Positions 9,362 to 19,702 of a stretch of 64,000 nucleotides of DNA are shown here, piece by piece. Positions within the stretch are counted from its first letter, which is position 1; every line of letters starts with the position of its first letter. This stretch comes from Microbacterium sp. Gd 4-13. GTDB taxonomy: Bacteria; Actinomycetota; Actinomycetes; Actinomycetales; Microbacteriaceae. The stretch lies in the NCBI RefSeq assembly GCF_003095395.1, contig NZ_QEIJ01000001.1, positions 744,001 to 808,000 on the forward strand. Reading direction: 5' to 3'. The translations under genes and the position numbers were made by a program. The notes under the pieces were generated by a model. It had not been told where the DNA came from. It was given only the letters and a program-made list of their open reading frames with translations, and did not search any database.

Positions 9362-10407
9362 GCGCCGCACTGCACGTCGATCTCGATCTCTTCGCGGCGA
9401 ACCTCGCGCGGGTGCGGCAGACCGTCTCGCCGTCCGAGCCCATGCTCGTCGTCAAGAACGACGCCTACGGTCACGGCCTCGTGCCCATCGTGCGTCGCGC
9501 CGCCGCGGAGGGATTTCGCTGGTTCGGCGCCTTCGACGTCGGCACAGGCCGCGTCGTGCGCCGCGAGCTCGGCGAGGCGGCCCGCATCTTCGTGTGGATG
9601 ACGGCGACAGCCGACGACGCCGTCGACGCCGTCCACGACGACCTCGATATCGGCGTCGGAGATGCCGCGTCACTCGAAGACGTCGCGGCGGCGGCTCGGA
9701 CGCTCGCACACCGGGCCCGCGTCCACCTCAAGATCGACACCGGTCTGCACCGCAACGGCGTGCGGCCCGAGGAGTGGCCCGCGTTCGTGGCGCGGGTCGC
9801 CGCGCTCGTCGCGGAGGGCCTCGTGGAGGTCGTGGGTGTCTGGAGCCACATCGCGGAAGCATCCGACGTCGACGACGACGACGCCCGGCGCATCTTCGAC
9901 GCGGCGGTGGCGGCGGCCGAGCAGGCCGGTCTCCGTCCGTCGCATCGACACCTGGCGGCCAGCGCGGCCTCGTTCGCCCGTGCGGAGTTCCGGTACGACC
10001 TGGTGCGGATCGGCGCGTTCGCCTACGGCGTGCGCTCAGCGGGCGGGATAGACGAACGCGATCTGGGCGTGCGTCTGATCTCGAGCCTTCGCGCAGAGGT
10101 CACGAGTGTCGACGACGATTGCGCGCATATCGGGCTCGGGGCCCTCGACGGCCTTCCCAGCACGCTCGGCGGTCGTGTCGAGGTGCTCACGCCGGCCGGT
10201 GTTCGCCGACTCGAATCCGTCGGCGAGGACTCGCGCATCGCGGCATGGCCGTCGGCATCGGTCGGGGACGCGGTGACCGTCTTCGGCGGCGGTGACAACG
10301 AGAAATCCCCCACCGATCTCGCCGAAGCGATCGGATCGGTGGGGGAGGAGATCCTCGTGCGACTCTCGCCGCTGGTCCCTCGTCTGTACGAGGGACGAGT
10401 CGACTAG
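9358..10407 (+). CDS. alr: Alanine racemase with PLP barrel but degenerate C-terminal domain
   Basis: 349 aa PLP-dependent fold-type III racemase, expected to make D-alanine for peptidoglycan. GTG 9358 is chosen because it overlaps the upstream stop by 4 bp and gives the expected N-terminus. The barrel is intact: LVVKNDAYGHG with PLP lysine K33, HLKIDTGLHRNG, GVWSHIAEA and YDLVRIGAFAYG. In the C-terminal domain the segment that normally carries VSYGxTYR (catalytic Tyr) and VGRVCMDQ is shortened and unrecognisable, although the terminal LSPLVPRLYEG is retained. The upstream gene supplies exactly these missing parts. Its stop shares CTAG with the convergent DUF7455 gene. Confidence 0.82.
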   Translation: MSAALHVDLDLFAANLARVRQTVSPSEPMLVVKNDAYGHGLVPIVRRAAAEGFRWFGAFDVGTGRVVRRELGEAARIFVWMTATADDAVDAVHDDLDIGVGDAASLEDVAAAARTLAHRARVHLKIDTGLHRNGVRPEEWPAFVARVAALVAEGLVEVVGVWSHIAEASDVDDDDARRIFDAAVAAAEQAGLRPSHRHLAASAASFARAEFRYDLVRIGAFAYGVRSAGGIDERDLGVRLISSLRAEVTSVDDDCAHIGLGALDGLPSTLGGRVEVLTPAGVRRLESVGEDSRIAAWPSASVGDAVTVFGGGDNEKSPTDLAEAIGSVGEEILVRLSPLVPRLYEGRVD

Positions 10408-10628
10408 ACGCTCGCGCTGAGACGAGCGGTCTCGTCATGCCACGACGTGGCGATGCTGCGGAGCTTCTCTTCGTACTTGCGACCGTGGTGTGCGCAGAAC
10501 AGCAGCTCGCTGCCGTTGACCTCGGCGGCGATGTAGGCCTGCGCGCCGCAGGAGTCGCAGCGGTCGGCTGCCGTGAGTCGGTAGTCGAGGACGGCTGTGT
10601 TCTCAGTCGGTGTCGATGTGGTGCTCAT
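10404..10628 (-). CDS. DUF7455-type small zinc-ribbon-like protein
   Basis: 74 aa. Contains DRCDSCGAQAYIAAEV and LLFCAHHGRKYEEKL, with two CxxC/CxxH-like pairs that could bind one zinc, as in the actinobacterial DUF7455 family (function unknown). ATG 10628 is chosen over an upstream ATG at 10673 because GGAGG sits just before it and homologous sequence starts near there. Convergent with alr: the palindrome CTAG (10404-10407) gives stop codons to both genes. Confidence 0.8.
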   Translation of the reverse strand: MSTTSTPTENTAVLDYRLTAADRCDSCGAQAYIAAEVNGSELLFCAHHGRKYEEKLRSIATSWHDETARLSASV

Positions 10629-10796
10629 CTCGGTGCCTCCTCGGTGCAACGCGTTCGGGTGCGTGCATGACATGTAACCACGGGTATCCGGGGGGTATGC
10701 CGTCGCGTCCCGACATTTCGCTCTACGCGTACGCGGGAATGCCCACCCGTGTGTCCTCGAGCCGCGTGTCAGGCCCCACGGTTATCGTTGGAGATT

Positions 10797-12893
10797 GTGA
10801 CAGCCGAGTACTCCGCCCATCATCTGCAGGTCCTGGAAGGGCTCGAGGCGGTGCGCAAGCGCCCCGGCATGTACATCGGATCGACCGACTCGCGCGGTCT
10901 CATGCACTGCCTGTGGGAGATCATCGACAACTCCGTCGACGAAGCACTGGGCGGGCACGGTGGTCGAATCGACATCGTGCTGCACACCGACGGCAGCGTC
11001 GAGGTCCGCGACCGGGCCCGCGGCATCCCGGTCGACATCGAACCCCGCACCGGCCTGTCCGGCATCGAGGTCGTCTTCACCAAGCTCCACGCCGGCGGCA
11101 AGTTCGGCGGCGGCTCATACGCCGCCTCGGGCGGGCTGCACGGTGTCGGCGCTTCTGTCGTCAATGCCCTGTCCGAACGCCTCGACGTCGAGGTCGACCG
11201 GGGCGGCAAGACCTGGGCGATGTCGTTCCACCGCGGCGAGCCCGGCTCGTTCGCCGGTGATGCGCCCGACTCCGCGTTCAGCCCCTTCGATAAGAAGAGC
11301 GAACTGCGGGTCGTCGGCAAGGCGCCCAAGGGCGTGACCGGCACACGCATCCGGTACTGGGCCGACCGGCAGATCTTCACCAAGGACGCCTCGTTCAACC
11401 TCGAGGAGCTCGAACAGCGAGCCCGGCAGACGGCCTTCCTCGTGCCCGGTCTCGAGATCGTCATCCGCGACGAGCGCCCCTCGACCGGCGCCGACGGTGT
11501 CGTTTCGGCCGAGCCCGTCGAGACCACCTACCGCTTCGACGGCGGCATCTCGGAGTTCGCCGAGTTCCTCGCTCCCGACGCGGCCGTCACCGACACCTGG
11601 CGCCTCAGTGGAACGGGGTCGTTCGTCGAGACGGTCCCGGTGCTCCAGCCCACCGGCGCCATGGTGCCGACCGAAGTGCAGCGCGAGTGCGAGGTCGATG
11701 TCGCCCTGCGATGGGGCACCGGGTACGAGACGCGTGTCCGCTCGTTCGTCAACATCATCTCGACGCCCAAGGGCGGCACGCACCAGCAGGGCTTCGAGGT
11801 CGGGCTGATGAAGGTGCTGCGCAGTCAGGTCGAGCAAAACGCCCGACGACTGAAGGTCGGCAACGACAAGATCGACAAGGACGACATCCTCGCCGGACTG
11901 ACTGCCGTCCTCACGGTGCGCCTGCCCGAGCCCCAGTTCGAGGGTCAGACGAAAGAGATCCTCGGCACGCCCGCGGCGCGTCAGATCGTGTCGAACGTGG
12001 TCGCGAAAGAGCTGGCCGCGCGCTTCGCGTCGCCGAAGCGCGACGACAAGACGCAGACCTCGCTCCTGCTCGACAAGGTCGTCTCCGAGATGAAGGCGCG
12101 CATCTCGGCCCGCCAGCACAAGGAGACCCAGCGGCGAAAGAACGCGCTCGAGTCCTCGTCGCTGCCGGCGAAGCTCGCCGATTGCCGCACGAACGACGTC
12201 GACGCGTCCGAACTCTTCATCGTCGAGGGCGATTCGGCGCTCGGCACGGCCAAGCTGGCGCGCAACAGCGAGTATCAAGCGCTGCTGCCGATCCGCGGCA
12301 AGATCTTGAACGTGCAGAAGGCGTCGATCAGCGACATGCTCTCGAATGCCGAATGCGCCTCCATCATCCAGGTCATCGGTGCAGGATCGGGTCGCTCGTT
12401 CGACCTGGAGTCGGCACGCTACGGCAAGATCATCCTGATGAGCGACGCCGATGTCGACGGCGCCCATATCCGCACCCTTCTGCTCACCCTCTTCTTCCGC
12501 TACATGCGTCCTCTGATCGACGAGGGCCGGGTGTACGCCGCCGTCCCACCGCTGCATAGGGTCATCGTGATGAACCCGGGCCCGAAGCCGAACGAGACGA
12601 TCTACACCTACTCGGAGCAAGAGCTCCACGGCCTGCTGGCGAAGCTCGGCAAGTCCGGCAAGCGCTGGCAGGAACCCATCCAGCGGTACAAGGGCCTCGG
12701 CGAGATGGACGCCGACCAGCTCGCCACGACCACGATGGACCGCGGCGGTCGGTTGCTCCGGCGCGTGCGCATGCAAGACGCCGAGGTCGCCGCATCCGTC
12801 TTCGAGTTGTTGATGGGCAACGATGTGGCTCCTCGCAAGGAGTTCATCATCGATTCGAGCGATCGACTCGCGCGCGAGCGCATCGACGTCTGA
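10797..12893 (+). CDS. parE: Type IIA topoisomerase subunit B, ParE-type
   Basis: ATPase subunit of topoisomerase IV (or a second gyrase), needed for decatenation. 698 aa. The GHKL domain has RPGMYIGST, the ATP-binding DNSVDEA and GLHGVGASVVNALS. The TOPRIM domain has the catalytic EGDSA and MSDADVDGAHI, and the C-terminus shows QRYKGLGEMD. GTG 10797 is preferred over an upstream ATG at 10749: a TATCGT hexamer ends 8 nt before it and the protein then begins in the normal family position. Faces parC, with a 99-bp gap holding a GGATGCTGC motif (12930). ParE rather than GyrB is favoured by the length and the pairing with a ParC-like gene outside an oriC context. Confidence 0.9.
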   Translation: MTAEYSAHHLQVLEGLEAVRKRPGMYIGSTDSRGLMHCLWEIIDNSVDEALGGHGGRIDIVLHTDGSVEVRDRARGIPVDIEPRTGLSGIEVVFTKLHAGGKFGGGSYAASGGLHGVGASVVNALSERLDVEVDRGGKTWAMSFHRGEPGSFAGDAPDSAFSPFDKKSELRVVGKAPKGVTGTRIRYWADRQIFTKDASFNLEELEQRARQTAFLVPGLEIVIRDERPSTGADGVVSAEPVETTYRFDGGISEFAEFLAPDAAVTDTWRLSGTGSFVETVPVLQPTGAMVPTEVQRECEVDVALRWGTGYETRVRSFVNIISTPKGGTHQQGFEVGLMKVLRSQVEQNARRLKVGNDKIDKDDILAGLTAVLTVRLPEPQFEGQTKEILGTPAARQIVSNVVAKELAARFASPKRDDKTQTSLLLDKVVSEMKARISARQHKETQRRKNALESSSLPAKLADCRTNDVDASELFIVEGDSALGTAKLARNSEYQALLPIRGKILNVQKASISDMLSNAECASIIQVIGAGSGRSFDLESARYGKIILMSDADVDGAHIRTLLLTLFFRYMRPLIDEGRVYAAVPPLHRVIVMNPGPKPNETIYTYSEQELHGLLAKLGKSGKRWQEPIQRYKGLGEMDADQLATTTMDRGGRLLRRVRMQDAEVAASVFELLMGNDVAPRKEFIIDSSDRLARERIDV

Positions 12894-12992
12894 GCCACGC
12901 CGACGAACGACACGGGTCGGACGTCGAACGGATGCTGCGCGGTCGACCTCCATCGGAGCCGTCACCGACGTGCGGCGCGCGGCACCGACCCG

Positions 12993-15458
12993 TCAGCGAA
13001 CGACAGTGCCGATGGCGCCCACCGAGCCGTCGAGCGCGGAGCCCGACGCATCGCGCTTCGCCCCGGCATCGGGCAGCGCGCGCGTGGAGCCGTCCGGCCC
13101 GACCGCGCGCGGCTCTTCTCCGACCCAGGCTTGCACGAGCGCATCTTCGCCGCGGAGGAAGCGCTGGGCACGCACACCGCCGGTGGCGCGCCCCTTGGGC
13201 GGATACTCGGTGAACGCAGAAACTTTCGCCGACCCCGCGTCCGTGCCGGGGAGGGCCGTCGAGTCACCGGCGACGGTGACGACGACGGTCTGCGCAGCCG
13301 ATGCGGGGACGACGCCAAACGCGACGACCTCGACGCCGGAGGACAGCCGGATACCGGCCATGCCCCCCGCCGATCGACCCTGCGGTCGCACCGCGGAGGC
13401 ATCGAACCGCAGCAGCTGCGCGTCGGCCGCGACGAAGACGAGCTCGGCATCGTCGGGGGCGGGAGCCGCGCCCACCACTCGGTCGCCGGGCTTGAGCGCG
13501 ATGATCTCGACATCGGGCTTGTTCGTGATCTCCGACGCCGCGACGCGCTTCACCACGCCGTGCGCGGTGCCGATCGCGAGCGGCGGGGCCTCGTCGAGCG
13601 GCACGATGGCGACGACGTGCTCGCCGCCCGGGAGCCCGAGGTACTGGTCGACGCGCGTGCCGGCGGCGAGCTGCACCGAGTTGGCGGGGACGGAGGGAAG
13701 ATCCACCGGGGTGAACCTCACGAGGCGCCCCTTGGTGGTCACGGCCCCCAGGTCGCCTCGGGTCGTGCTGTCGACGGCGGAGCGGATGGCGTCGTGCTTC
13801 GACCTGCGCGAGGGCGCCACGATGCCCCCGTCCGGGGCGTCGGCGACGAGCTCGGCACGCACCATACGACCCGTGGCCGAGAGGAAGACGCGGCAGGGGG
13901 CGTCGGCGATCTGGAGGTCGGCGGCGGCCGCGGCCTTCGCGGAGCGCGGCACGACCGGTCCGCCGTTGAGGAGCATCGTGCGTCGCGGCGTGCCGTAGGC
14001 CTCGGCCGCGGCTTCGAGCTCGCGGGCGACCTGTGCGTGCAGCAGCGCCGTGCTCGAAAGCAGTTCGATGAGCTGCGCGATCTCGGCCTTGAGCGCATCG
14101 CGCTCGGCCTCGAGTTCGATGCGCGAGAACTTCGTCAGTCGGCGAAGACGTAGTTCGAGGATGTACTCGGCCTGAGCCTGCGAGAGGTCGAACACCTCCA
14201 TGAGGCGCAATCGCGCCGCCTCGCCGTCGTCCGAACCACGGATGACCTGGATGACCTCGTCGATGTCGAGGATCGCGATAAGCAGCCCCTCGACGAGGTG
14301 CAGGCGTTCCTGCTTACGGGCCAGTCGGAATTCGCTCCGCCGGGTGACGACCCGGATGCGATGGTCGATGTAGACCCGCAGCAGATCTCGGAGTCCGAGG
14401 GTCTTCGGCTGGCCGTCGACGAGCGCGACGTTGTTGATGCCGAACGAGTCCTCCAACGGCGTCAGGCGGTAGAGCTGGTCGAGCACGGCCTGCGGGTCGA
14501 AGCCCGTCTTGATGCCGATGATGAGACGCAGCCCGTTGTTGCGGTCGGTGAGGTCGGTGACGTCGGAGATGCCGGTCAGCTTCTTCGCGGTGACCGCGTC
14601 CTTGATCTTCTCGACGAGGCGTTCGGGGCCCACGAGATACGGAAGCTCTGTGACGACGAGCCCGGTACGACGCGGGCCGAGAGATTCGATGGAGACCTTG
14701 GCACGGGTGCGGAAGGTCCCCCGACCGTTCGTGTAGGCGTCCTTGATGCCGTCGAGCCCCACGATGATGCCACCGGTGGGGAGGTCGGGCCCGGGGACGA
14801 ACTCCATCAGCTCTTCGACACTGGCTTCGGGGTTCGCCAGCAGATGCACCGCTGCGGCGACGACCTCGATGAGGTTGTGCGGCGCCATGTTCGTCGCCAT
14901 ACCGACCGCGATGCCGGTCGCCCCGTTCACGAGGAGGTTGGGGAACGCGGCCGGGAGGACCTCCGGCTGCTGAAACTGTCCGTCGTAGTTCGGGATGAAG
15001 TCGACGACGTCTTCGTCGAGGTTCTCGGTCAGGGCGAGCGCCGGCGGTGCGAGCCGCGCCTCGGTGTAGCGGGACGCGGCGGGTCCGTCATCCAGCGAGC
15101 CGAAGTTTCCGTGCCCGTCCACGAGCGGCACGCGGAGGGTGAACGACTGGGCGAGACGCACCAGTGCGTCGTAGATCGGCGAGTCTCCGTGGGGGTGGAG
15201 CTTTCCCATGACTTCGCCGACGACGCGCGCGCTCTTCACATGGCCGCGGTCGGGACGCAGGCCCATCTCCGCCATCTGATAGAGGATGCGTCGCTGGACG
15301 GGCTTGAGTCCATCGCGGGCGTCGGGGAGTGCGCGCGAGTAGATGACCGAGTAGGCGTACTCGAGGAACGACCCCTGCATCTCGGTCGACACATCGACGT
15401 CTTCGATGCGTTCGACGACGTTCGCGGCAGCTGCGGGGGAGGGCCGGGATGCAGGCAT
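12993..15458 (-). CDS. parC: Type IIA topoisomerase subunit A, ParC-type
   Basis: DNA cleavage/rejoining subunit, partner of the convergent parE product. 821 aa. The N-terminal winged-helix domain includes [14 protein letters not shown] and the active-site tyrosine in [24 protein letters not shown] follows. A tower/coiled region runs to about residue 480, and the rest is a degenerate beta-pinwheel C-terminal domain. No clear GyrA-box was seen, which fits topoisomerase IV better than gyrase. ATG 15458 has an AAGAGG ribosome-binding site. Divergent from the phosphodiesterase gene at 15530. Confidence 0.9.
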   Translation of the reverse strand: MPASRPSPAAAANVVERIEDVDVSTEMQGSFLEYAYSVIYSRALPDARDGLKPVQRRILYQMAEMGLRPDRGHVKSARVVGEVMGKLHPHGDSPIYDALVRLAQSFTLRVPLVDGHGNFGSLDDGPAASRYTEARLAPPALALTENLDEDVVDFIPNYDGQFQQPEVLPAAFPNLLVNGATGIAVGMATNMAPHNLIEVVAAAVHLLANPEASVEELMEFVPGPDLPTGGIIVGLDGIKDAYTNGRGTFRTRAKVSIESLGPRRTGLVVTELPYLVGPERLVEKIKDAVTAKKLTGISDVTDLTDRNNGLRLIIGIKTGFDPQAVLDQLYRLTPLEDSFGINNVALVDGQPKTLGLRDLLRVYIDHRIRVVTRRSEFRLARKQERLHLVEGLLIAILDIDEVIQVIRGSDDGEAARLRLMEVFDLSQAQAEYILELRLRRLTKFSRIELEAERDALKAEIAQLIELLSSTALLHAQVARELEAAAEAYGTPRRTMLLNGGPVVPRSAKAAAAADLQIADAPCRVFLSATGRMVRAELVADAPDGGIVAPSRRSKHDAIRSAVDSTTRGDLGAVTTKGRLVRFTPVDLPSVPANSVQLAAGTRVDQYLGLPGGEHVVAIVPLDEAPPLAIGTAHGVVKRVAASEITNKPDVEIIALKPGDRVVGAAPAPDDAELVFVAADAQLLRFDASAVRPQGRSAGGMAGIRLSSGVEVVAFGVVPASAAQTVVVTVAGDSTALPGTDAGSAKVSAFTEYPPKGRATGGVRAQRFLRGEDALVQAWVGEEPRAVGPDGSTRALPDAGAKRDASGSALDGSVGAIGTVVR

Positions 15459-15529
15459 GTACCTCTTGCCTCGGGAATGGTTCGGGTCGGGTCCGACGCG
15501 TGCAGCTCGCGTGTGCGAGACTGACCGGG

Positions 15530-16657
15530 ATGTCCCTCAGCCTACCGGCCGACCCCCCGCACGCCCGGAGCCTCACCGGTGTGGCCACCGAGTCGATCGC
15601 CGCACTCACCGGTGAATCCGAATGGTTTGCCCCCGCCCGCAGCGTCGTGATCTGCGTGGTCGACGGGCTCGGATCGCTGAACCTCTCCGCCCGCAAGGGG
15701 CACGCCCGATTCCTGTCCTCGCTCACGACGAAGCGCGACGTCGCGCGCACCGTGTTCCCGTCCACGACCGCCGCGGCCCTGACGAGCCTGCTCACCGGCA
15801 CGCCGCCGGGCCAGCACGGGATCGTCGGCTACCGCCTGCGCATCCCCGGTACCGACCTCCTGCCGAACCAGCTGAAGGGCTGGGAGACTGACGGACTCGA
15901 CCCCGAGACCTGGCAGCGCGAAGAGCCCCTCATGCAGCGGGAGTCCCGACGCGGGCGACCGTGTTTCGTCGTGTCGCGGCCCGAGTACGTCGGCACGGGG
16001 TTCACCGAGGCCACCCTGCGGGGCGCCGAGTTCTTCAGCGCGGTCGACCTCGCCGAACGCGTGGCCATTGCCGCCGACCTCGCCGCGCGGCACAGCGGCG
16101 CCCTCGTCTACCTCTACGCACCCGATCTCGACAGCGTCGGCCACAAACTCGGATGGGAGTCGGAGGCGTGGAGCGCGACCCTCGAGACGGTGGATGCTGC
16201 GGCACGCCGCCTGTCCGAGGCACTGCCCGGCGACGTGGGCGCTCTCGTCACCGCCGACCACGGGATGGTCGACGTCCCCCGTCACCGCCAGCTGCTGCTC
16301 ACGGCAGACAGCCCCCTGCTCGCGGGCGTCGCCGGCATCGGCGGCGAACCGCGGATGCTGCATCTCTACACCGACCCCGACAGCTCTCGCGAGGTGCACG
16401 CCGAATGGCTCGCATCCGAGTCGACGAGATCGTGGGTCATGACGCGCGACGAAGCGATCGATGCGGGCCTGTTCGGCCCGGTCGCCGCGGCGGTACGCGA
16501 CCGCATCGGTGACGTCGTCGTCGCCGCGCGGTCGGCTGTGGCGTATTACGATGACCGGCTCACCGACAAGGGCCCGCAGAAGATGGTGGGCCAACACGGC
16601 TCACTCACCGCAGAAGAGCGGCTTGTGCCCCTTCTGCGCCTGGGCGCTTTCGCCTGA
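15530..16657 (+). CDS. Alkaline-phosphatase-superfamily phosphodiesterase / nucleotide pyrophosphatase
   Basis: 375 aa. Metal-dependent phosphodiesterase fold: metal ligand in VVDGLGSLN, nucleophile Thr region FPSTTAAA followed by [13 protein letters not shown], metal ligands [12 protein letters not shown] and TADHGM, and a late [11 protein letters not shown] 15530 ([10 protein letters not shown]) is chosen because upstream sequence in the same frame is not family-like. No signal peptide is evident, so it is probably cytosolic. The substrate cannot be read from the sequence. Ends 1 bp before the sepH stop on the other strand (convergent). Confidence 0.85.
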   Translation: MSLSLPADPPHARSLTGVATESIAALTGESEWFAPARSVVICVVDGLGSLNLSARKGHARFLSSLTTKRDVARTVFPSTTAAALTSLLTGTPPGQHGIVGYRLRIPGTDLLPNQLKGWETDGLDPETWQREEPLMQRESRRGRPCFVVSRPEYVGTGFTEATLRGAEFFSAVDLAERVAIAADLAARHSGALVYLYAPDLDSVGHKLGWESEAWSATLETVDAAARRLSEALPGDVGALVTADHGMVDVPRHRQLLLTADSPLLAGVAGIGGEPRMLHLYTDPDSSREVHAEWLASESTRSWVMTRDEAIDAGLFGPVAAAVRDRIGDVVVAARSAVAYYDDRLTDKGPQKMVGQHGSLTAEERLVPLLRLGAFA

Positions 16658-16658
16658 G

Positions 16659-17675
16659 TTACGCGTCGTCGGAACGAGCGCCGAAGACGATCTCGTCCCA
16701 AGACGGCATAGAGGTGCGGCCCTTGCGTCGGGTCGCAGCATCCGTCTGCTCGGGCTCAGGCGCCGGCTCGGGCGGAGACTGCTCGTAGCCCGGTTCGAGC
16801 GCGTCGAAGAGAGCGACCGGTGCCACGGTGCGGGTCGGTGCGGTGTCGGAATCCGTTCCGGGCAGCGGTTCGCGCTGCCCGCGACGGCGACGGAGCGCTT
16901 CGAGGAGGTCGGCCGTCTCGGACGACGTCACCGGAGCGTCAGGAGCACGCTTGATCGCAGCATCCTGCACGGCGGGCGTGGCGTGCGAAGGAGTCTCAGG
17001 CGCGAGGTCGGCCTCGGGCTCGATGAGACGACGAGGGCCGAAGGCTCCGCTGTCGAACCGTGTGTCGTCCTTCGCAAGCGGGGTATCGAGCGCGCGGAGA
17101 CGGGGGATGAGGCCCTCGGGCAGCGAACCCTGACGCGACAGCTGGATCGCATCGGAGTTCTGGGGGGACAGCGAGCTCCGCCGGGGCTCGAAGCCCCATC
17201 GGGCGTCGTGGTCGACCTCGTTGGCCGTGAACTCCAGCTTCACGATCCACCCGTTCGGTCCGCGCCAGCTCGTCCAGCGCTCGTTGCTCGCGCCGGCTTC
17301 GGCCAGCTTCGCCCTCACGGCCGCGCCGAAGGTCACCGGGGCGTCGTGCTCGAGGTCGCCGCCCAGCAGCACGGGCACAGCGAGAGCCTGGCCCACGACA
17401 TGCTCACGCTCGGCCAGGACGGGGCGCTCGAAACGCACCACGTCTTCCAGCCGCGCCCCGAGGAGCGTGGCCACCTCCGGAGCGGAGAGCCCGGAGCGGA
17501 TGTGCGCCTGGATCTCGCGAGGACTGGCGCGGGGAACGCGCTCGTCGCGATCGCGTCGGGTGCGGCGCAGTTCGGCGCGCAGCACTTCGTCGACGGGCAG
17601 CGTGAAGCGCTCGCCCGATTCGGTCGCGAGCACGAGGACGTCGTCCTCGGTTCCGATGACCTTGAGCTGTTCCAT
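16659..17675 (-). CDS. sepH: Septation protein SepH (DUF3071)
   Basis: Actinobacterial cell-division protein that stimulates FtsZ assembly in Streptomyces and mycobacteria. 338 aa from ATG 17675 (MEQLKVIGTEDDVLVL), preceded by AAGGGG; longer in-frame extensions upstream look non-coding. The conserved N-terminal DUF3071 domain spans about residues 1-170 and includes a helix-turn-helix-like part (SPREIQAHIRSGLSAPEVA) and WRGPNGWIVKLEF. The remaining half is a Pro/Ala/Asp-rich linker ending in a short conserved tail (MPSWDEIVFG). Neighbour of DUF4193, DUF3093 and dut, as in other actinobacteria. Confidence 0.92.
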   Translation of the reverse strand: MEQLKVIGTEDDVLVLATESGERFTLPVDEVLRAELRRTRRDRDERVPRASPREIQAHIRSGLSAPEVATLLGARLEDVVRFERPVLAEREHVVGQALAVPVLLGGDLEHDAPVTFGAAVRAKLAEAGASNERWTSWRGPNGWIVKLEFTANEVDHDARWGFEPRRSSLSPQNSDAIQLSRQGSLPEGLIPRLRALDTPLAKDDTRFDSGAFGPRRLIEPEADLAPETPSHATPAVQDAAIKRAPDAPVTSSETADLLEALRRRRGQREPLPGTDSDTAPTRTVAPVALFDALEPGYEQSPPEPAPEPEQTDAATRRKGRTSMPSWDEIVFGARSDDA

Positions 17676-17881
17676 GCGGAAACACCCCTTCGTTCTGCGG
17701 TTAGCGCCCATGGTCGCACGCACGACCCCCGAGTCCGGGAATATCCGGGGCGCGCCGCGAGTTTCATCGCAACGCCTGAGGCTGATCCGAGCGCATTTGC
17801 GAAACGGACGCCGTTCATGCAAACTGTGGCCGCCCGTTCGGGCGACACATCCCGCATCACCGGAAGTAGAGACGTTCACGC

Positions 17882-18175
17882 ATGGCCACCGATTACGACG
17901 CACCGCGCAAGACCGAGGACGACAGCGAGTCGATCGAGGCCCTCAAGGAGCGCGTGCCCGACAAGATGTCGGGGTCGGTGGATGTCGAGGATTCCGACAA
18001 CCCCTCCGGCTTCGAACTCCCGGGCGCAGACCTTTCCGACCTCGAGCTCGACGTCGTCGTGCTGCCCCCTCAGGAAGATGAGTTCACGTGCATGAACTGC
18101 TTCCTCGTGAAGCACCGCTCGCAGATCGACCACGAAGACGGCCCCGGCTTCATCTGCGTGGAGTGCGCTGCCTGA
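17882..18175 (+). CDS. DUF4193 family protein
   Basis: 97 aa acidic protein with a C-terminal four-cysteine motif ([10 protein letters not shown] ... FICVECAA) that could bind zinc. Family function is unknown; it is near-universal in actinobacteria beside sigA/dut. Its last 26 bp overlap the 3' end of the convergent DUF3093 gene. Confidence 0.9.
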   Translation: MATDYDAPRKTEDDSESIEALKERVPDKMSGSVDVEDSDNPSGFELPGADLSDLELDVVVLPPQEDEFTCMNCFLVKHRSQIDHEDGPGFICVECAA

Positions 18176-18620
18176 GCTGAGCACGACGGACGCCGGCCGC
18201 GAGGCGGTCGGGCGTCCGAGTAGAAACGACCCATACGGGAGTGGGATCGTCGGGATCGGTGACGGGGATGGTCACGACACCGTCGATCCCCCCGCGGATG
18301 AGCATCCACGAACGCGGGTCGAGTCCCGCCCCGCGTGCAGCCCGGGCGTCGAGGCCCTCCGTCGGCACCGGATCGCCCAGCAGGGCGACGTCGATGTGCG
18401 CCTTGCCCGCGCGCAGCATGTCTCCGTCGATCTCGATCACGGGAGAGAGCAGCACGAAGGCGATGACGATCGCCACGCCGACCACCACTCCCACGACGAG
18501 AGCCAGGGTCGTGTCGACCGGGGCGAACACGAGAGCCGCCATCGGGGCGCAGACGGCGGCGGCAACCAGCACCCAGAGCGACGGGCTGAGCCGTTCGCGA
18601 TAAGCGGGTCGTTCACGCAT
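18150..18620 (-). CDS. DUF3093 membrane protein
   Basis: 156 aa. Two N-terminal membrane helices ([19 protein letters not shown] and [20 protein letters not shown]), then a cytosolic beta-rich domain with [18 protein letters not shown] near the end. ATG 18620 ([13 protein letters not shown]) is chosen; the reading frame stays open far upstream but only as a shadow of dut. Actinobacteria-specific family of unknown function, divergent from dut (33-bp gap) and convergent with DUF4193. Confidence 0.85.
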   Translation of the reverse strand: MRERPAYRERLSPSLWVLVAAAVCAPMAALVFAPVDTTLALVVGVVVGVAIVIAFVLLSPVIEIDGDMLRAGKAHIDVALLGDPVPTEGLDARAARGAGLDPRSWMLIRGGIDGVVTIPVTDPDDPTPVWVVSTRTPDRLAAGVRRAQLRQRTPRR

Positions 18621-18653
18621 GCTGCACCCTCTTGCCTGCATTACCCTCGTGGG

Positions 18654-19109
18654 GTGACCGAAACCGTGGACGTCCCCATTATCGCGGCCGAACCTCCGGT
18701 GTACGCACATCCCGGCGACGCCGGCGCCGACCTGACGTCCGCGGAGAGGGTGTCGTTGGCGCCCGGTGAACGCGCCCTCGTCGCCACGGGCGTGAGCATC
18801 GCGCTCCCCGACGGGTACGTCGGTTTCGTCGTTCCTCGTAGCGGTCTCGCGGCGAAGCACGGCATCACCATCGTCAACGCCCCCGGCACGATCGACGCCG
18901 GCTACCGCGGCGAGATCAAGGTCGCCCTCCTCAACACCGACACGACCGAGCGCTACGACGTCGCCCCCGGCGACCGGATCGCGCAGCTCATCGTCATGCC
19001 CGTTCACCGGGCGACGTTCGTGCCGGTCGACGAACTGCCCGACAGCGTCCGCGGGAGCGGCGGCTTCGGGTCCACCGGATACCAGACGCGGGAAGAAGGC
19101 ACGGCATGA
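18654..19109 (+). CDS. dut: dUTP diphosphatase
   Basis: Hydrolyses dUTP to dUMP and pyrophosphate, keeping uracil out of DNA and feeding dTMP synthesis. 151 aa trimeric type with the five motifs: [43 protein letters not shown] and the mobile C-terminal [12 protein letters not shown] 18654 is 6 nt after TACCCT, so it is probably leaderless. First gene of a tightly packed unit: its stop overlaps the DUF3710 start by 4 bp. Confidence 0.95.
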   Translation: MTETVDVPIIAAEPPVYAHPGDAGADLTSAERVSLAPGERALVATGVSIALPDGYVGFVVPRSGLAAKHGITIVNAPGTIDAGYRGEIKVALLNTDTTERYDVAPGDRIAQLIVMPVHRATFVPVDELPDSVRGSGGFGSTGYQTREEGTA

Positions 19110-19702
19110 GCGATGTGTCCACGGGCGAGACGCCCGATCAGTCACCTCTGGGCGACCGGAGCGTAGACGGGCCTTTCGACGAGTCGGAGGCGAACCCCGT
19201 CCGGCCCTACATCGACCTCGGCGGGATCAAGATCCTCCCGCGCGAGGGGCTGAACCTCCGCCTCGAGGTCGAGGAGCAGACCAAGCGCATCGTCGCCGTC
19301 GGACTCGACTACGCGGACTCCACCTTGCAGGTGCAGCCGTTCGCAGCGCCGCGCACCGCAGGCCTCTGGGAGGAGACCCGCGAGCAGATCCGCGGTCAGG
19401 TGCGACAGCAGGGCGGACGTGTCGAGGAGCGCGAAGGTCCCCTCGGACCCGAGCTCCTCGCCGAGGTTCCCGTTCAGGCCGACGGCGCCGGTGCGGGCAT
19501 GCGACTGGCGCGGTTCGTGGGCGTCGATGGGCCCCGGTGGTTCTTGCGCGGCGTGATCGGCGGTGCCGCAACGAGCGACGTTCAGGCAGCTGCCCAGGTC
19601 GAAGACCTCTTCCGCTCGATCGTGGTCGTGCGCGGGGGCGCCCCGATGCCGCCGCGCGACCTCATCCCTCTGCGGATGCCCGCGACCCCCGGCACACCGT
19701 GA
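19106..19702 (+). CDS. DUF3710 family protein
   Basis: 198 aa soluble protein of an actinobacterial family with unknown function. Recognisable segments are [39 protein letters not shown] and [14 protein letters not shown]. It sits between dut and DUF3159 with 4-bp start/stop overlaps on both sides, indicating translational coupling. Confidence 0.88.
   Translation: MSDVSTGETPDQSPLGDRSVDGPFDESEANPVRPYIDLGGIKILPREGLNLRLEVEEQTKRIVAVGLDYADSTLQVQPFAAPRTAGLWEETREQIRGQVRQQGGRVEEREGPLGPELLAEVPVQADGAGAGMRLARFVGVDGPRWFLRGVIGGAATSDVQAAAQVEDLFRSIVVVRGGAPMPPRDLIPLRMPATPGTP

Noticed and set aside
11115..12965. A long minus-strand open frame opposite parE
   Set aside because: Typical high-GC antisense frame; parE motifs on the plus strand are complete.
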